NCBI RefSeq assembly: GCF_042646205.1
Contig: NZ_JBHRTF010000003.1
Location: forward strand, 124,001 to 188,000
Length of the DNA stretch: 64,000 nt
Source of the DNA: Cellvibrio fontiphilus_A
Lineage (GTDB): Bacteria > Pseudomonadota > Gammaproteobacteria > Pseudomonadales > Cellvibrionaceae
Direction of reading: 5' to 3'
The notes beneath the pieces are model-generated. The model did not search any database. It was not told the DNA's origin and saw only the letters and a program-made list of their open reading frames with translations. The position numbers were made by a program, and so were the translations under genes. Position 1 is the first letter of the stretch, and each line of letters opens with the position of its first letter. Of this stretch, positions 44,374 to 52,237 are shown piece after piece.

Positions 44374-46519
44374 TTTTGTTTCCCTTGCTAATGTGTTCTG
44401 GCCAACTGAAGTAAAAGCAGCAACCACGCCCTGCGGATTCCAAGCGAATTTGGCCACCATAATTAGCGACAATTTTTTTGATCAAGGCCAAGCCCATGCC
44501 GCTGCCTTCCAATTCGTCGCGTGGTTTCAGGGTTTGGAACATGCCAAAAACCCGCTGCTGGAATTTTTCCGGAATACCCGGGCCATCATCACAGATGCTA
44601 AATTCATAAAAATGATTGGGTAGTTGCTGGCAAGCGACACGAATAACACCTTGATCCAGGTCATGGTGCTTGATGGCATTGGAAAAGAAATTGCGTAGGA
44701 TCTGTTCAAACGGGGTGCTGAGAGTAGTAAAACGTGGCAAGTTGTCAGCCAACTCAAGGCGCAAACCGGGTTTGGTGTTTTGAATTTCAAAAAGTTCTTT
44801 TGCCATGTGTGCGACATCAATCTCAACCAAATTGCCATCGGTTTTTCCGGCGCGATAAAAAATCAATAAATCATCCAACAGTTTTTCCATCCGCTGGATG
44901 CGATTGCGCAGCATGGCGGTGTGTTTATTAACTTCGGAGAATTGTTGTTCTTCTAAATCTTCATCAATCCAGGTTGAGAGCTGGGCAATACCGCGCAGTG
45001 GTGATTTCAAATCGTGTGAGGCGACATAAGCAAAGGTTTCCAGCTCTTTATTGGTTTGTGCTAACTGGTGGTTAATATTTTCCAGTTTGGTTTGATGGCT
45101 GGCGAGCAGGGCAGTTGATTTATCCCTCTCATCAATATTCTGGGCAAAAACCTTCAGTGTTTTCGCCATATCGCCAACGTCTTTTGGGTGATCCAAAAAG
45201 GGAATCGGCGTAGCGGTATTTCCTTGCGCAAGCGCTATCATAGTCATGCGCAGTTGTTGCAGTTGCCAGCTTAAGCTGCGTGTAATCAAGGCGGCCACTA
45301 AAAAACCCGCCAATAAAACGCCAAACATTACCGTTAACATCAGGTTGCCTGCGTGATTTTTCGTGAGCAGCGCCTGCTCGTTGAGCGACTGCATTTCTGT
45401 TTGCGACTGGGCGATAATTTCGTCGCAGAGTTGTTCCAGTTGTTGTGTGTATTCCTGGCTATTGATAAGCGCTATGTTGCGATAGTGTTCTATGTTGCCT
45501 GCTTGTAATTGTTGGTAAGTATCCAGAAGTAGGCTTTGCCACTCGGTTAAAGTGCTTCGTAGTCTGTGAGTGGTATCGTTAAATTGTGTTTGCTTATCCA
45601 GATGAGCAACTTCAGTCAGAATTTTTTCTGCGGATGCCTGAATAAATTGCGGCAGGTTTCGCTCTTGCATAAGTTCCGGTGCAACGGCTATATCTTTCAC
45701 ACTGCGATTAAGTTTCCCCACATGAGCTTTAATGCGTAGTGTTGCGTTGGTCACTTGAAGCGGGCCGGAATAAAGTTCTTGCGAAATATTCGCCACGCTG
45801 TTTATTTGCATCATGGCAATAGAGCCTATGGCTAAAAACAGCAGGCTCATAAAACCAAAACCGGTTACCAAACGGTTGAAAAAGTTAAGTCGATTAAACG
45901 CGTCGATAGCAGCTTGGGCGCGCAGGCTAATAATCGCCACGGCAAAAATAACTAAACCTAGCACTGTCTGTGGGGCAATTTTAATTCCCAGCCACAAATA
46001 ATGCGGCAATAATCCAAACCCTTGGCCCAGCAGTGCAGCGGTGGTTATGAGTATTATCAATATGCAGGTGAGTGAAGCCGCGAGAGAGGCATTGCCTGTT
46101 TCCTGACGCGCCAGTAATAGTGCGCCGCCGGCGAGTAAAAAAGCGCTACTGGTAACGGGTGATATGGGCTGACTGCGCGCGGGCGGTTCGCTCAACAAAA
46201 TTTCAAACCAATCAGTGGTGTGTAGTTCCAGTTCGGTGAGTAAATCAATCAGGGTAACCAAGCCAATACCCCAGAGCACCGCGACGCTGCCCAATAAATA
46301 GGTTTGACGGTTTTTGAGTATGGCCATCAAACCCAGCCCGCAGGCAAGAAAACCCAGCGCGGTGTTGTAAGCCATTAGCGTCGCAAAGGGGTAAAGCGCC
46401 TCTAGCAGCTGCGGCGCATGCCAAGCGCTGAGCACTATCAGGCCCACCAGTATTAACAGGCTTGCCGCGCCCAGCATAATGACCGGGTGCTCCCTCCAGG
46501 GAGTAAATCTTTCAGGCAT
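44366..46519 (-). CDS. membrane sensor histidine kinase with HAMP-like region
   Basis: A 717-residue (from ATG 46519) hybrid-free histidine kinase. The N-terminal third has about seven transmembrane helices (about residues 14-225). A four-helix-bundle-like periplasmic sensor region (about 245-405) and one further transmembrane helix (about 412-432) come next, then a HAMP-like segment and a coiled coil. HisKA carries His502 (ASHDLKSPLRGI). The ATPase domain shows NFFSNAIKHH, DDGPGIP and GSGMGLAL. The kinase, single-domain regulator and REC-GGDEF-EAL genes form one operon. A longer frame to 46645 adds 42 residues without a clear ribosome site. Confidence 0.88.
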   Translation of the reverse strand: MPERFTPWREHPVIMLGAASLLILVGLIVLSAWHAPQLLEALYPFATLMAYNTALGFLACGLGLMAILKNRQTYLLGSVAVLWGIGLVTLIDLLTELELHTTDWFEILLSEPPARSQPISPVTSSAFLLAGGALLLARQETGNASLAASLTCILIILITTAALLGQGFGLLPHYLWLGIKIAPQTVLGLVIFAVAIISLRAQAAIDAFNRLNFFNRLVTGFGFMSLLFLAIGSIAMMQINSVANISQELYSGPLQVTNATLRIKAHVGKLNRSVKDIAVAPELMQERNLPQFIQASAEKILTEVAHLDKQTQFNDTTHRLRSTLTEWQSLLLDTYQQLQAGNIEHYRNIALINSQEYTQQLEQLCDEIIAQSQTEMQSLNEQALLTKNHAGNLMLTVMFGVLLAGFLVAALITRSLSWQLQQLRMTMIALAQGNTATPIPFLDHPKDVGDMAKTLKVFAQNIDERDKSTALLASHQTKLENINHQLAQTNKELETFAYVASHDLKSPLRGIAQLSTWIDEDLEEQQFSEVNKHTAMLRNRIQRMEKLLDDLLIFYRAGKTDGNLVEIDVAHMAKELFEIQNTKPGLRLELADNLPRFTTLSTPFEQILRNFFSNAIKHHDLDQGVIRVACQQLPNHFYEFSICDDGPGIPEKFQQRVFGMFQTLKPRDELEGSGMGLALIKKIVANYGGQIRLESAGRGCCFYFSWPEHISKGNKNE

Positions 46520-46954
46520 GGTTAATTGAGTCCGTGTAAAAAATCCTTCATTGGCGCATTTAATCCAGCTTTTAAGCAGTGACCTGCTATGAAATCGCCA
46601 ACCGCACGACAAGAGTTTAGTCCAGACAATGAGAAATACTCTCAAAGTTGTTGAGCATAAATAAATAATTAGTATTTATAATTTTTTATACTGACTGGTG
46701 ATAAAAAATCAGAATTTAACCGTCACCTAATAACAAACATTAATTATTTTCCGCTTCATTCTTTATTGTTGGTATAAGCTGTAGTGGTCAGCCGATTAAT
46801 CAAAAAAGGTTTTTTGTTGAAATTGACGACAAAAAACTATTTTGTTGTTATGGTTAGTTGTGTGTAATTTTTAGCGCCAACCACTCTGGTTTGGCCATAC
46901 TTTAATAAAAATATAGTCGCTGCCTACAGTGACCCCGACAAAGCAGTCAGTTCA
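46520..46954. other. AT-rich divergent intergenic region between kinase and secretion-like operon
   Basis: A 435-bp AT-rich region that must hold the promoters of both divergent operons. An inverted repeat of TTTTTTGTTG (46810-46819) with CGACAAAAAA (46827-46836), 7-nt loop, is the only dyad of note. A possible promoter for the plus operon is TTGGCC (46891-46896) with TATAGT (46912-46917), but the spacer is only 15 bp. Shared regulation of the two arms is plausible but not shown. Confidence 0.4.
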
Positions 46955-48763
46955 ATGCACTCGTTTAACAATAGGCTCAAAGCCTGGCTGGCAACACAAT
47001 GCCAAATGCTGGGCGATGTCAGTGCCGCCATATTGGTTCAACTAAACGAAGGAACAGCCCATACCATTGCCAAGTGGCCCAACGCGGATGCTCCCGGCGA
47101 ACCGCTGCAGCTGCTATTAACCCGGGCAATTGCCAAACAGCGGCTGCAATTGGAACAGTTGAATGAAGAAAGTTACCGCTTTGCCCAGCCGCTAATGATC
47201 GATGGGGTGTTCTGGGGAGTAATCGCCCTGGAGATTCGCCTTGCCGATAAAAAAGCCCTCACCGCCGCACTCAAGGAAATTAAGCTAGGGCAGTTTTGGT
47301 TGCAGTTTTTGCTGCATCAACAGTCGCCAGCGAATGAGCAACAGCCCCCTGTCCAGGCCTTATCCAGTTCTGCCCATGCAGCGCAAGCGTCAGATCAACT
47401 CTCTGTTGCTCTGCAGTTGGCGGTCAAGTTATTAAAGGAAAACTCCTTGCAGGAAGTGGCGATCAGTCTGGTCAATACACTTGCCAGTCAGCTCGGCGCC
47501 CTGCGAGTTAGCCTTGGGCTTATCCACAAACAACATCTGAAATTGCAAGCAGTGTCCAACTCTGCAAACTTCGACTCGCGTACTCAGGCAATGCAGGCGG
47601 TGAATCAGGCCATGCAAGAAGCCCTGGAGCAGGGCATGAGTGTTACTTATTCCCTTCAGGCTGACAGTCAAACCGGAGGCTTGTTGGTTCGCGCACATCA
47701 GCAACTTTTGCAGCTGCAGCAAGTGCAAGCCGTGAGTAGTTTTCCGTTGCGCAAAAATGATCGGTTATTGGGCGTGCTGACTATCGAATTAGATAAACAC
47801 GCCCAGCTCAGTGCCGAGCAGCAGGCTTTTATTGACACTGCCTTGCCACTTTGTGGCGGAGTTATTGCCCTGTGGCAGGATGCAAGTGCCGGTGTTTCGC
47901 AGCGTTTTGCTCAGTGGCTGGGTGCAAGAGTGCAGCGCTGGTTGGGCGGTGAAAATTGGCTGGGGCGCTCAGTGGCGGTGGGTTTGGCACTGCTGTTGGT
48001 TGCCATGTTTATACCTGCTACCTATCGCGTCACTGCAGATGCTGTATTGCAGGCTACGGAAAAATATCTGGTAGTTGCTCCCCATGACGGTTATCTGGGG
48101 GAGGTGCTGGTGCGCCCGGGGGATAGCGTAAAAAAATCCTCGCCCTTGGCTTCATTAAAAGACGATGACTTGCTGCTGGAGCGGCGCAAATTGGCCAGCC
48201 AAGTGCAGCGTTATCGTCAAGCCTATGATGCGGCTCTGGCCAATGCTGATCGCGTCGAAGCGGCCATCGCCAACGCGCAGATGGATCAAGCCAGCATTCA
48301 ATTGCGCTTAATTGAGCAGCAATTGCAGCGCACCAAATTATTGGCGCCTATCGATGGCATTCTGGTGTCTGATGACATCTCCCAAAAACAGGGCGCGCCG
48401 CTCAAACAAGGTGACCTGTTATTTGAATTGGCGGCAGCTAATGAATATCGCGTGCAAATGTTTGTGGATGAGCGCGATATCGCCGCTATTGCTGCAGGGC
48501 AATCAGCGCACGTGAAATTTACCAGTTTGCCGAATCAGCTGTTTGCGGCCCAGGTAAAAACCATTACCCCCATTAGTGAAGTGCGTGAAGGGCGCAATTA
48601 TTTTCGTGTTGAGTTGCTCTTGGTTGGCAGCGATGCACAAACCGCATTGGAAATTTTGCGCCCTGGTATGACAGGCTCGGGAAAAATTCACACCGGCAAA
48701 CGCGCACTGGGATGGATTTGGTTTCACGATCTTTGGTATTGGCTGCGGCTGAACCTGTGGTGA
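46955..48763 (+). CDS. GAF-domain membrane fusion protein (HlyD-like)
   Basis: A 602-residue protein with a cytoplasmic GAF-like half and an HlyD-type periplasmic half. Residues about 1-110 and 150-310 look like GAF modules (second: ALRVSLGLIHKQHLKLQAVS, then SSFPLRKNDRLLGVLTIEL). A transmembrane helix lies near 338-356 (SVAVGLALLLVAMFIPATY). A biotinyl-lipoyl-like half-motif (VVAPHDGYLGEVLVRPGDSV, about 370-390), a coiled-coil hairpin (about 405-460), the second half (LLAPIDGILVSDDIS) and a beta-barrel follow. It lacks a companion ABC ATPase. It ends 1 nt before the M50 gene ATG, so the two are co-translated. Confidence 0.82.
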   Translation: MHSFNNRLKAWLATQCQMLGDVSAAILVQLNEGTAHTIAKWPNADAPGEPLQLLLTRAIAKQRLQLEQLNEESYRFAQPLMIDGVFWGVIALEIRLADKKALTAALKEIKLGQFWLQFLLHQQSPANEQQPPVQALSSSAHAAQASDQLSVALQLAVKLLKENSLQEVAISLVNTLASQLGALRVSLGLIHKQHLKLQAVSNSANFDSRTQAMQAVNQAMQEALEQGMSVTYSLQADSQTGGLLVRAHQQLLQLQQVQAVSSFPLRKNDRLLGVLTIELDKHAQLSAEQQAFIDTALPLCGGVIALWQDASAGVSQRFAQWLGARVQRWLGGENWLGRSVAVGLALLLVAMFIPATYRVTADAVLQATEKYLVVAPHDGYLGEVLVRPGDSVKKSSPLASLKDDDLLLERRKLASQVQRYRQAYDAALANADRVEAAIANAQMDQASIQLRLIEQQLQRTKLLAPIDGILVSDDISQKQGAPLKQGDLLFELAAANEYRVQMFVDERDIAAIAAGQSAHVKFTSLPNQLFAAQVKTITPISEVREGRNYFRVELLLVGSDAQTALEILRPGMTGSGKIHTGKRALGWIWFHDLWYWLRLNLW

Positions 48764-48764
48764 T

Positions 48765-50933
48765 ATGGCTGTGAACAATACCCACTCTTCCAGTAATGCC
48801 GTGTGGCAGCGCCTTGAGTCCTTAAGGCCATCGCTGCCGCGCCATATCCATATCCAGCGTCGCGATTACAAGGGCGAGCGCTGGTATTTATTGCAGGATA
48901 AAAGTAACGGTCGCTTTCATCGTTTGAGCCCACCCGCCTGGCGGCTTATTGGCGCTATGGATGGACGCAACAATCTGTCGCAAATTCTTGCGGCGGCTGC
49001 TCACGCTGAGTTTTATGAGCAGCCTGAAGATATTCCCACCCGTGATGATCTTATTCATCTGCTGCAATATTTGCATGTTGCCGATTTGTTGTTGTGCGAT
49101 TTGCCGCCCAATACCCGCGAACTGTTTGCCCGTCAGGAGCAAAAAAAACAACAGCGCTGGTTGCGTTTGTTGATGAACCCGCTCACCTGGAATATCCCGC
49201 TAGGCAACCCTGATCGCCTGCTAGACAAGCTAATGCCAGTGGCGCGTTTGCTGGCGAGTCGAACTATGGGCATGGTGTGGTTATTGGTGGTGGGCTATGC
49301 ACTGTTGCAGGCGGGCAATCACTGGAGTCAGCTCACTCAGGGGCAGTTGGAGCGTTTGTTATCGCCCACCAATTTGCTGTTGTTATGGCTCACTTATCCG
49401 CTTTTTAAAATATTGCACGAGCTAGGGCACGGTTTATTTACCAAAGTATGGGGTGGGCAAGTCAATGATTGTGGGCTGGTATTCGTTGTGGGCACGCCTT
49501 TGCCCTATGTGGATGCCAGTGCAGCGACTGGATTTCCTTCCAAACGCCAGCGGTTAATGGTGGGTGCTGCGGGCATGGCTGTGGAGCTATTTTTGGCAGC
49601 CTTGGCGCTGCTGCTGTGGATTCAATTACCAGCAGGTTTTGCGCGCGATTTTCTATACAACATTATTGTGATTGGCAGTGTTTCCACCTTGTTTTTTAAT
49701 GGCAATCCGCTCATGCGTTTTGATGGTTACCATCTGCTGACCGATGCCTTTGATCTACCTAACCTTGCCACTCGCGCCAACCAGCAATTGAGTTACTTGT
49801 TGCGTCGCTATGCCTTTGGCGTGGGCGATATTGTTTCGCCCGCGCAAACCAAACCGGAAGCCGCTATTTTGGCGAGCTATGGTATGGCGGCGTTTATTTA
49901 TCGCGTATTTATTTTGTTTTTTATTATTTTGCTGGTGGCGAGTTATTTTCCCAAGGCAGCGTTGATTATTGGTGCCTGGCTGATTTTCTTTCAATTGTTT
50001 TGGCCGCTTATCAAAGCAGTGCGCTTTTTATTAATCGACAAACAGCTGGGTGCCGTGCGCCAGCGTGCCTTGGTAATTTGCGGCAGTTTTATCATTCTGA
50101 GTGTGGCGGGATTAGCGTTGGTGCCAGTGCCAGAGTCTACCTCCGCCGAAGCAGTTGTGTGGTTGCCTGATGAGGCGCGTGTAAAAGTTGAATCCAGTGG
50201 CGAAGTGAAAGAACTATTGATCAACAATGGTGATCAGGTAACCCAAGGGCAGCTTCTGGCGCGTTTGCACAACCCGGTACTGGTTGCCAGTGTGGCGGAA
50301 AAGCGGGCGCAATTACGCGAATATCAAGCTCGCTACCAGCAGGCCTGGATTGATGATCGCGCACAAGCACAGCTATTGGAGCAGGACGTGAACGCGATTA
50401 ACGCCGAGCTTGAGTTACTGCAAAAGCGGGTGAAAAATCTTGAAATACTCAGCCCTTCCCCGGGAGTGGTGCGTATTGTTCATCAACAGCATTTGCCGGG
50501 AAGTTTTTTTAAGCAGGGCGATGAATTAGCGCTTATTGAACGCGCCGATGCCCTTCGTGTTCGCGCTGCATTGCGGCAGGAAGAAATTGGTCTGGTGCGC
50601 CAATCCACCGGGCGCATTGCCGTGCGTTTGGCGAGTGAACCCTGGCGAACCATTGACGCGCAATTACCTGAGCAGCAACCCATCGCCACGTTTGAATTGC
50701 CCAGCCCGGTATTGGGCACGCAAGGTGGGGGGCGTTTGGCGGTGGACTCCAAACAACCCAGTGGCAAACAGGTGACCGAGCAGGTTTTTTTATTGGATTT
50801 ACAATTGCCTGCTACTGAGCGGGCAGGGCATTACGGTGAGCGCGCTTTAGTGAAATTTATACATCCACCGCGGCCGCTGCTGGTACAGTGGTACACCGGT
50901 TTGCAGCAATTATTTATTCGTCATTTTGCATGA
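48765..50933 (+). CDS. PqqD-like / M50 zinc metalloprotease / HlyD fusion protein
   Basis: A 722-residue inner-membrane protein in three parts. Residues about 25-110 resemble PqqD-like winged helices, the fold called RRE that binds leader peptides (RRDYKGERWYLLQDKSNGRF and LSPPAWRLIGAMDGRNNLSQ). A site-2-type M50 protease region has zinc motif HELGH (218-222), the second motif NPLMRFDGYH (around 314-323) and about six to eight transmembrane helices. A C-terminal HlyD-like lipoyl/coiled-coil/barrel part begins near 470 (VESSGEVKELLINNGDQVTQ). It is the central gene of the LEPR-XLL operon. Its function is unknown; I infer recognition and cleavage or export of the giant protein. Confidence 0.85.
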   Translation: MAVNNTHSSSNAVWQRLESLRPSLPRHIHIQRRDYKGERWYLLQDKSNGRFHRLSPPAWRLIGAMDGRNNLSQILAAAAHAEFYEQPEDIPTRDDLIHLLQYLHVADLLLCDLPPNTRELFARQEQKKQQRWLRLLMNPLTWNIPLGNPDRLLDKLMPVARLLASRTMGMVWLLVVGYALLQAGNHWSQLTQGQLERLLSPTNLLLLWLTYPLFKILHELGHGLFTKVWGGQVNDCGLVFVVGTPLPYVDASAATGFPSKRQRLMVGAAGMAVELFLAALALLLWIQLPAGFARDFLYNIIVIGSVSTLFFNGNPLMRFDGYHLLTDAFDLPNLATRANQQLSYLLRRYAFGVGDIVSPAQTKPEAAILASYGMAAFIYRVFILFFIILLVASYFPKAALIIGAWLIFFQLFWPLIKAVRFLLIDKQLGAVRQRALVICGSFIILSVAGLALVPVPESTSAEAVVWLPDEARVKVESSGEVKELLINNGDQVTQGQLLARLHNPVLVASVAEKRAQLREYQARYQQAWIDDRAQAQLLEQDVNAINAELELLQKRVKNLEILSPSPGVVRIVHQQHLPGSFFKQGDELALIERADALRVRAALRQEEIGLVRQSTGRIAVRLASEPWRTIDAQLPEQQPIATFELPSPVLGTQGGGRLAVDSKQPSGKQVTEQVFLLDLQLPATERAGHYGERALVKFIHPPRPLLVQWYTGLQQLFIRHFA

Positions 50934-51010
50934 TTTACCCGTATAAACAGATTATTCAGTATTTTTAAACTAGTCTTAGCTAACAAATAATTTTAAAAAA
51001 AGAGTCAACT

Positions 51011-51928
51011 ATGCCTTCAGTTTTTTGTAACCGCTTCGCGTTGATCGGATCCGCTCATTTATCCGTGACCTCTGGGTTGTCGCTTGCCCGCAGTTCGCTG
51101 CTATTGGCCGCCAGTTTGATGGCAACCCATTCATTGGCACAAACTTCGGGGCCTGCCGAATTAAACTGCCGTATTGAACCCTCGATTGTGGTGGAAATGA
51201 GTAGCGCCGTAGAGGGCGTTATCAGTGAAGTATTGGTTGATAAAAATGATCAAGTTAACAAAGGCGATGTGGTTGCCCGTTTGGATGCTGGCCTTGAGCA
51301 GGCAACAGCCGAGCTTCGCCGTGTTCAGGCAGACTTGAATAGCGATGTGCAAGCACAGCAATTGGCGGTTGAATTTAGCAAGCGAGCCTTGGATCGGGTA
51401 ACCGGGCTCTACGAGAAAAAAGCCGCATCCTTTTCTGAGTTGGATAAACTCAAAACAGAATATGCCATCGCCCAGCAGCAACTGCAGCAAGCATTGGATC
51501 GCAAACGCCAGGCTGAATTGGAACACAACCGCGCGCTGGCTGACCTTAAACGCCGCACCCTCACCAGCCCGATTGATGGTGTGGTTATCGAACGCTACAA
51601 ACAGCCGGGCGAACACATAGATTTTGAGCCAGTGTTAAAAATTGCCCAGTTGGATCCTTTGCGGGTGGAGGTTTTTGCTCCCGCGAGCCTTTATGGAAAA
51701 GTGAAAGCGGGTGATATAGCCAAGGTGACGCCGGAATTGGGTGGTTTAAGCAAAAAATACCAAGCCACCGTGGAGTTGGTTGACCAAGTGATCGATGGCC
51801 CAAGCAATACCTTTGGAATTCGCCTATCCTTTCCTAACCCGGATAATCGTTTGCCCAGCGGTTTAAAATGCCGTGTTACCTTTGAAGGTGTTACTCTGGA
51901 TTTGTTAGATACCCAGAGTTTGCCTTGA
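51011..51928 (+). CDS. periplasmic adaptor / membrane fusion protein
   Basis: A 305-residue RND/HlyD-type periplasmic adaptor. The long N-terminus (about 44 residues ending ATHSLAQ) is a cleavable signal peptide. The lipoyl half-motif (VVEMSSAVEGVISEVLVDKN), an alpha-helical hairpin (about 105-180, with YEKKAASFSELDKLKTEYA) and the second lipoyl half (LTSPIDGVVIERYKQPGEH) are clear, followed by a beta-barrel. It is predicted periplasmic, not anchored. No inner-membrane transporter or TolC homologue is adjacent. It lies 77 nt after the M50 gene and 309 nt before the giant gene. Confidence 0.85.
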   Translation: MPSVFCNRFALIGSAHLSVTSGLSLARSSLLLAASLMATHSLAQTSGPAELNCRIEPSIVVEMSSAVEGVISEVLVDKNDQVNKGDVVARLDAGLEQATAELRRVQADLNSDVQAQQLAVEFSKRALDRVTGLYEKKAASFSELDKLKTEYAIAQQQLQQALDRKRQAELEHNRALADLKRRTLTSPIDGVVIERYKQPGEHIDFEPVLKIAQLDPLRVEVFAPASLYGKVKAGDIAKVTPELGGLSKKYQATVELVDQVIDGPSNTFGIRLSFPNPDNRLPSGLKCRVTFEGVTLDLLDTQSLP

Positions 51929-52237
51929 TCAACCGGGTGTGTGAATATTGCTTTGTGCCTTTGATATTTTGTGATGGCAAAAAAGAGCAATAAAAATTGT
52001 TACAAACCTAAAAAAATATTATAAAAAAATATTGCAAGAAAAAATTATAAGAAGGTGCGAAAAGCGCCATTCATCTAGAAGAGCTGACGATAGTTTTACA
52101 TGGGTAGATCTGGCCGTTTTCCATGGTGTGGAATCCGCCTGTCTACCACAAGGATGCAGTTTGGTGAAAACCAATCCTTAAACCTTGTTTGTACCCACGC
52201 AAGAGGCAGGTGCAAATAACAAAAACTAGATACGCTC
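51929..52237 (+). other. 309-bp AT-rich to structured leader before the giant LEPR-XLL gene
   Basis: An AT-rich first part (51990-52050) without a terminator for the upstream gene is followed by a structured part (52054-52179, described separately). The ATG of the giant gene at 52238 has no good Shine-Dalgarno, and an in-frame TAA at 52217-52219 fixes the start. Transcription from upstream, an internal promoter, or both are possible. Confidence 0.45.
52054..52179 (+). ncRNA. candidate structured 5' leader RNA (three hairpins)
   Basis: Hairpin 1: GGTGC (52054-52058), loop GAAAA, GCGCC (52064-52068). Hairpin 2: outer stem GGTAGA (52103-52108) with TCTACC (52142-52147), middle GGC (52112-52114) with GCC (52137-52139), inner TTCCA (52119-52123) with TGGAA (52129-52133). 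Hairpin 3: AAGGA (52150-52154) with TCCTT (52175-52179), then after a 6-nt one-sided bulge TTGGT (52161-52165), a GAAA tetraloop, and ACCAA (52170-52174). The consensus of c-di-GMP-I (GEMM), cobalamin and TPP riboswitches was not found. It is a candidate regulatory leader of the giant gene. Confidence 0.45.

Noticed and set aside
52054..52179. c-di-GMP-I (GEMM), cobalamin or TPP riboswitch
   Set aside because: The conserved core sequences of these classes were not found; kept only as an unclassified structured leader.
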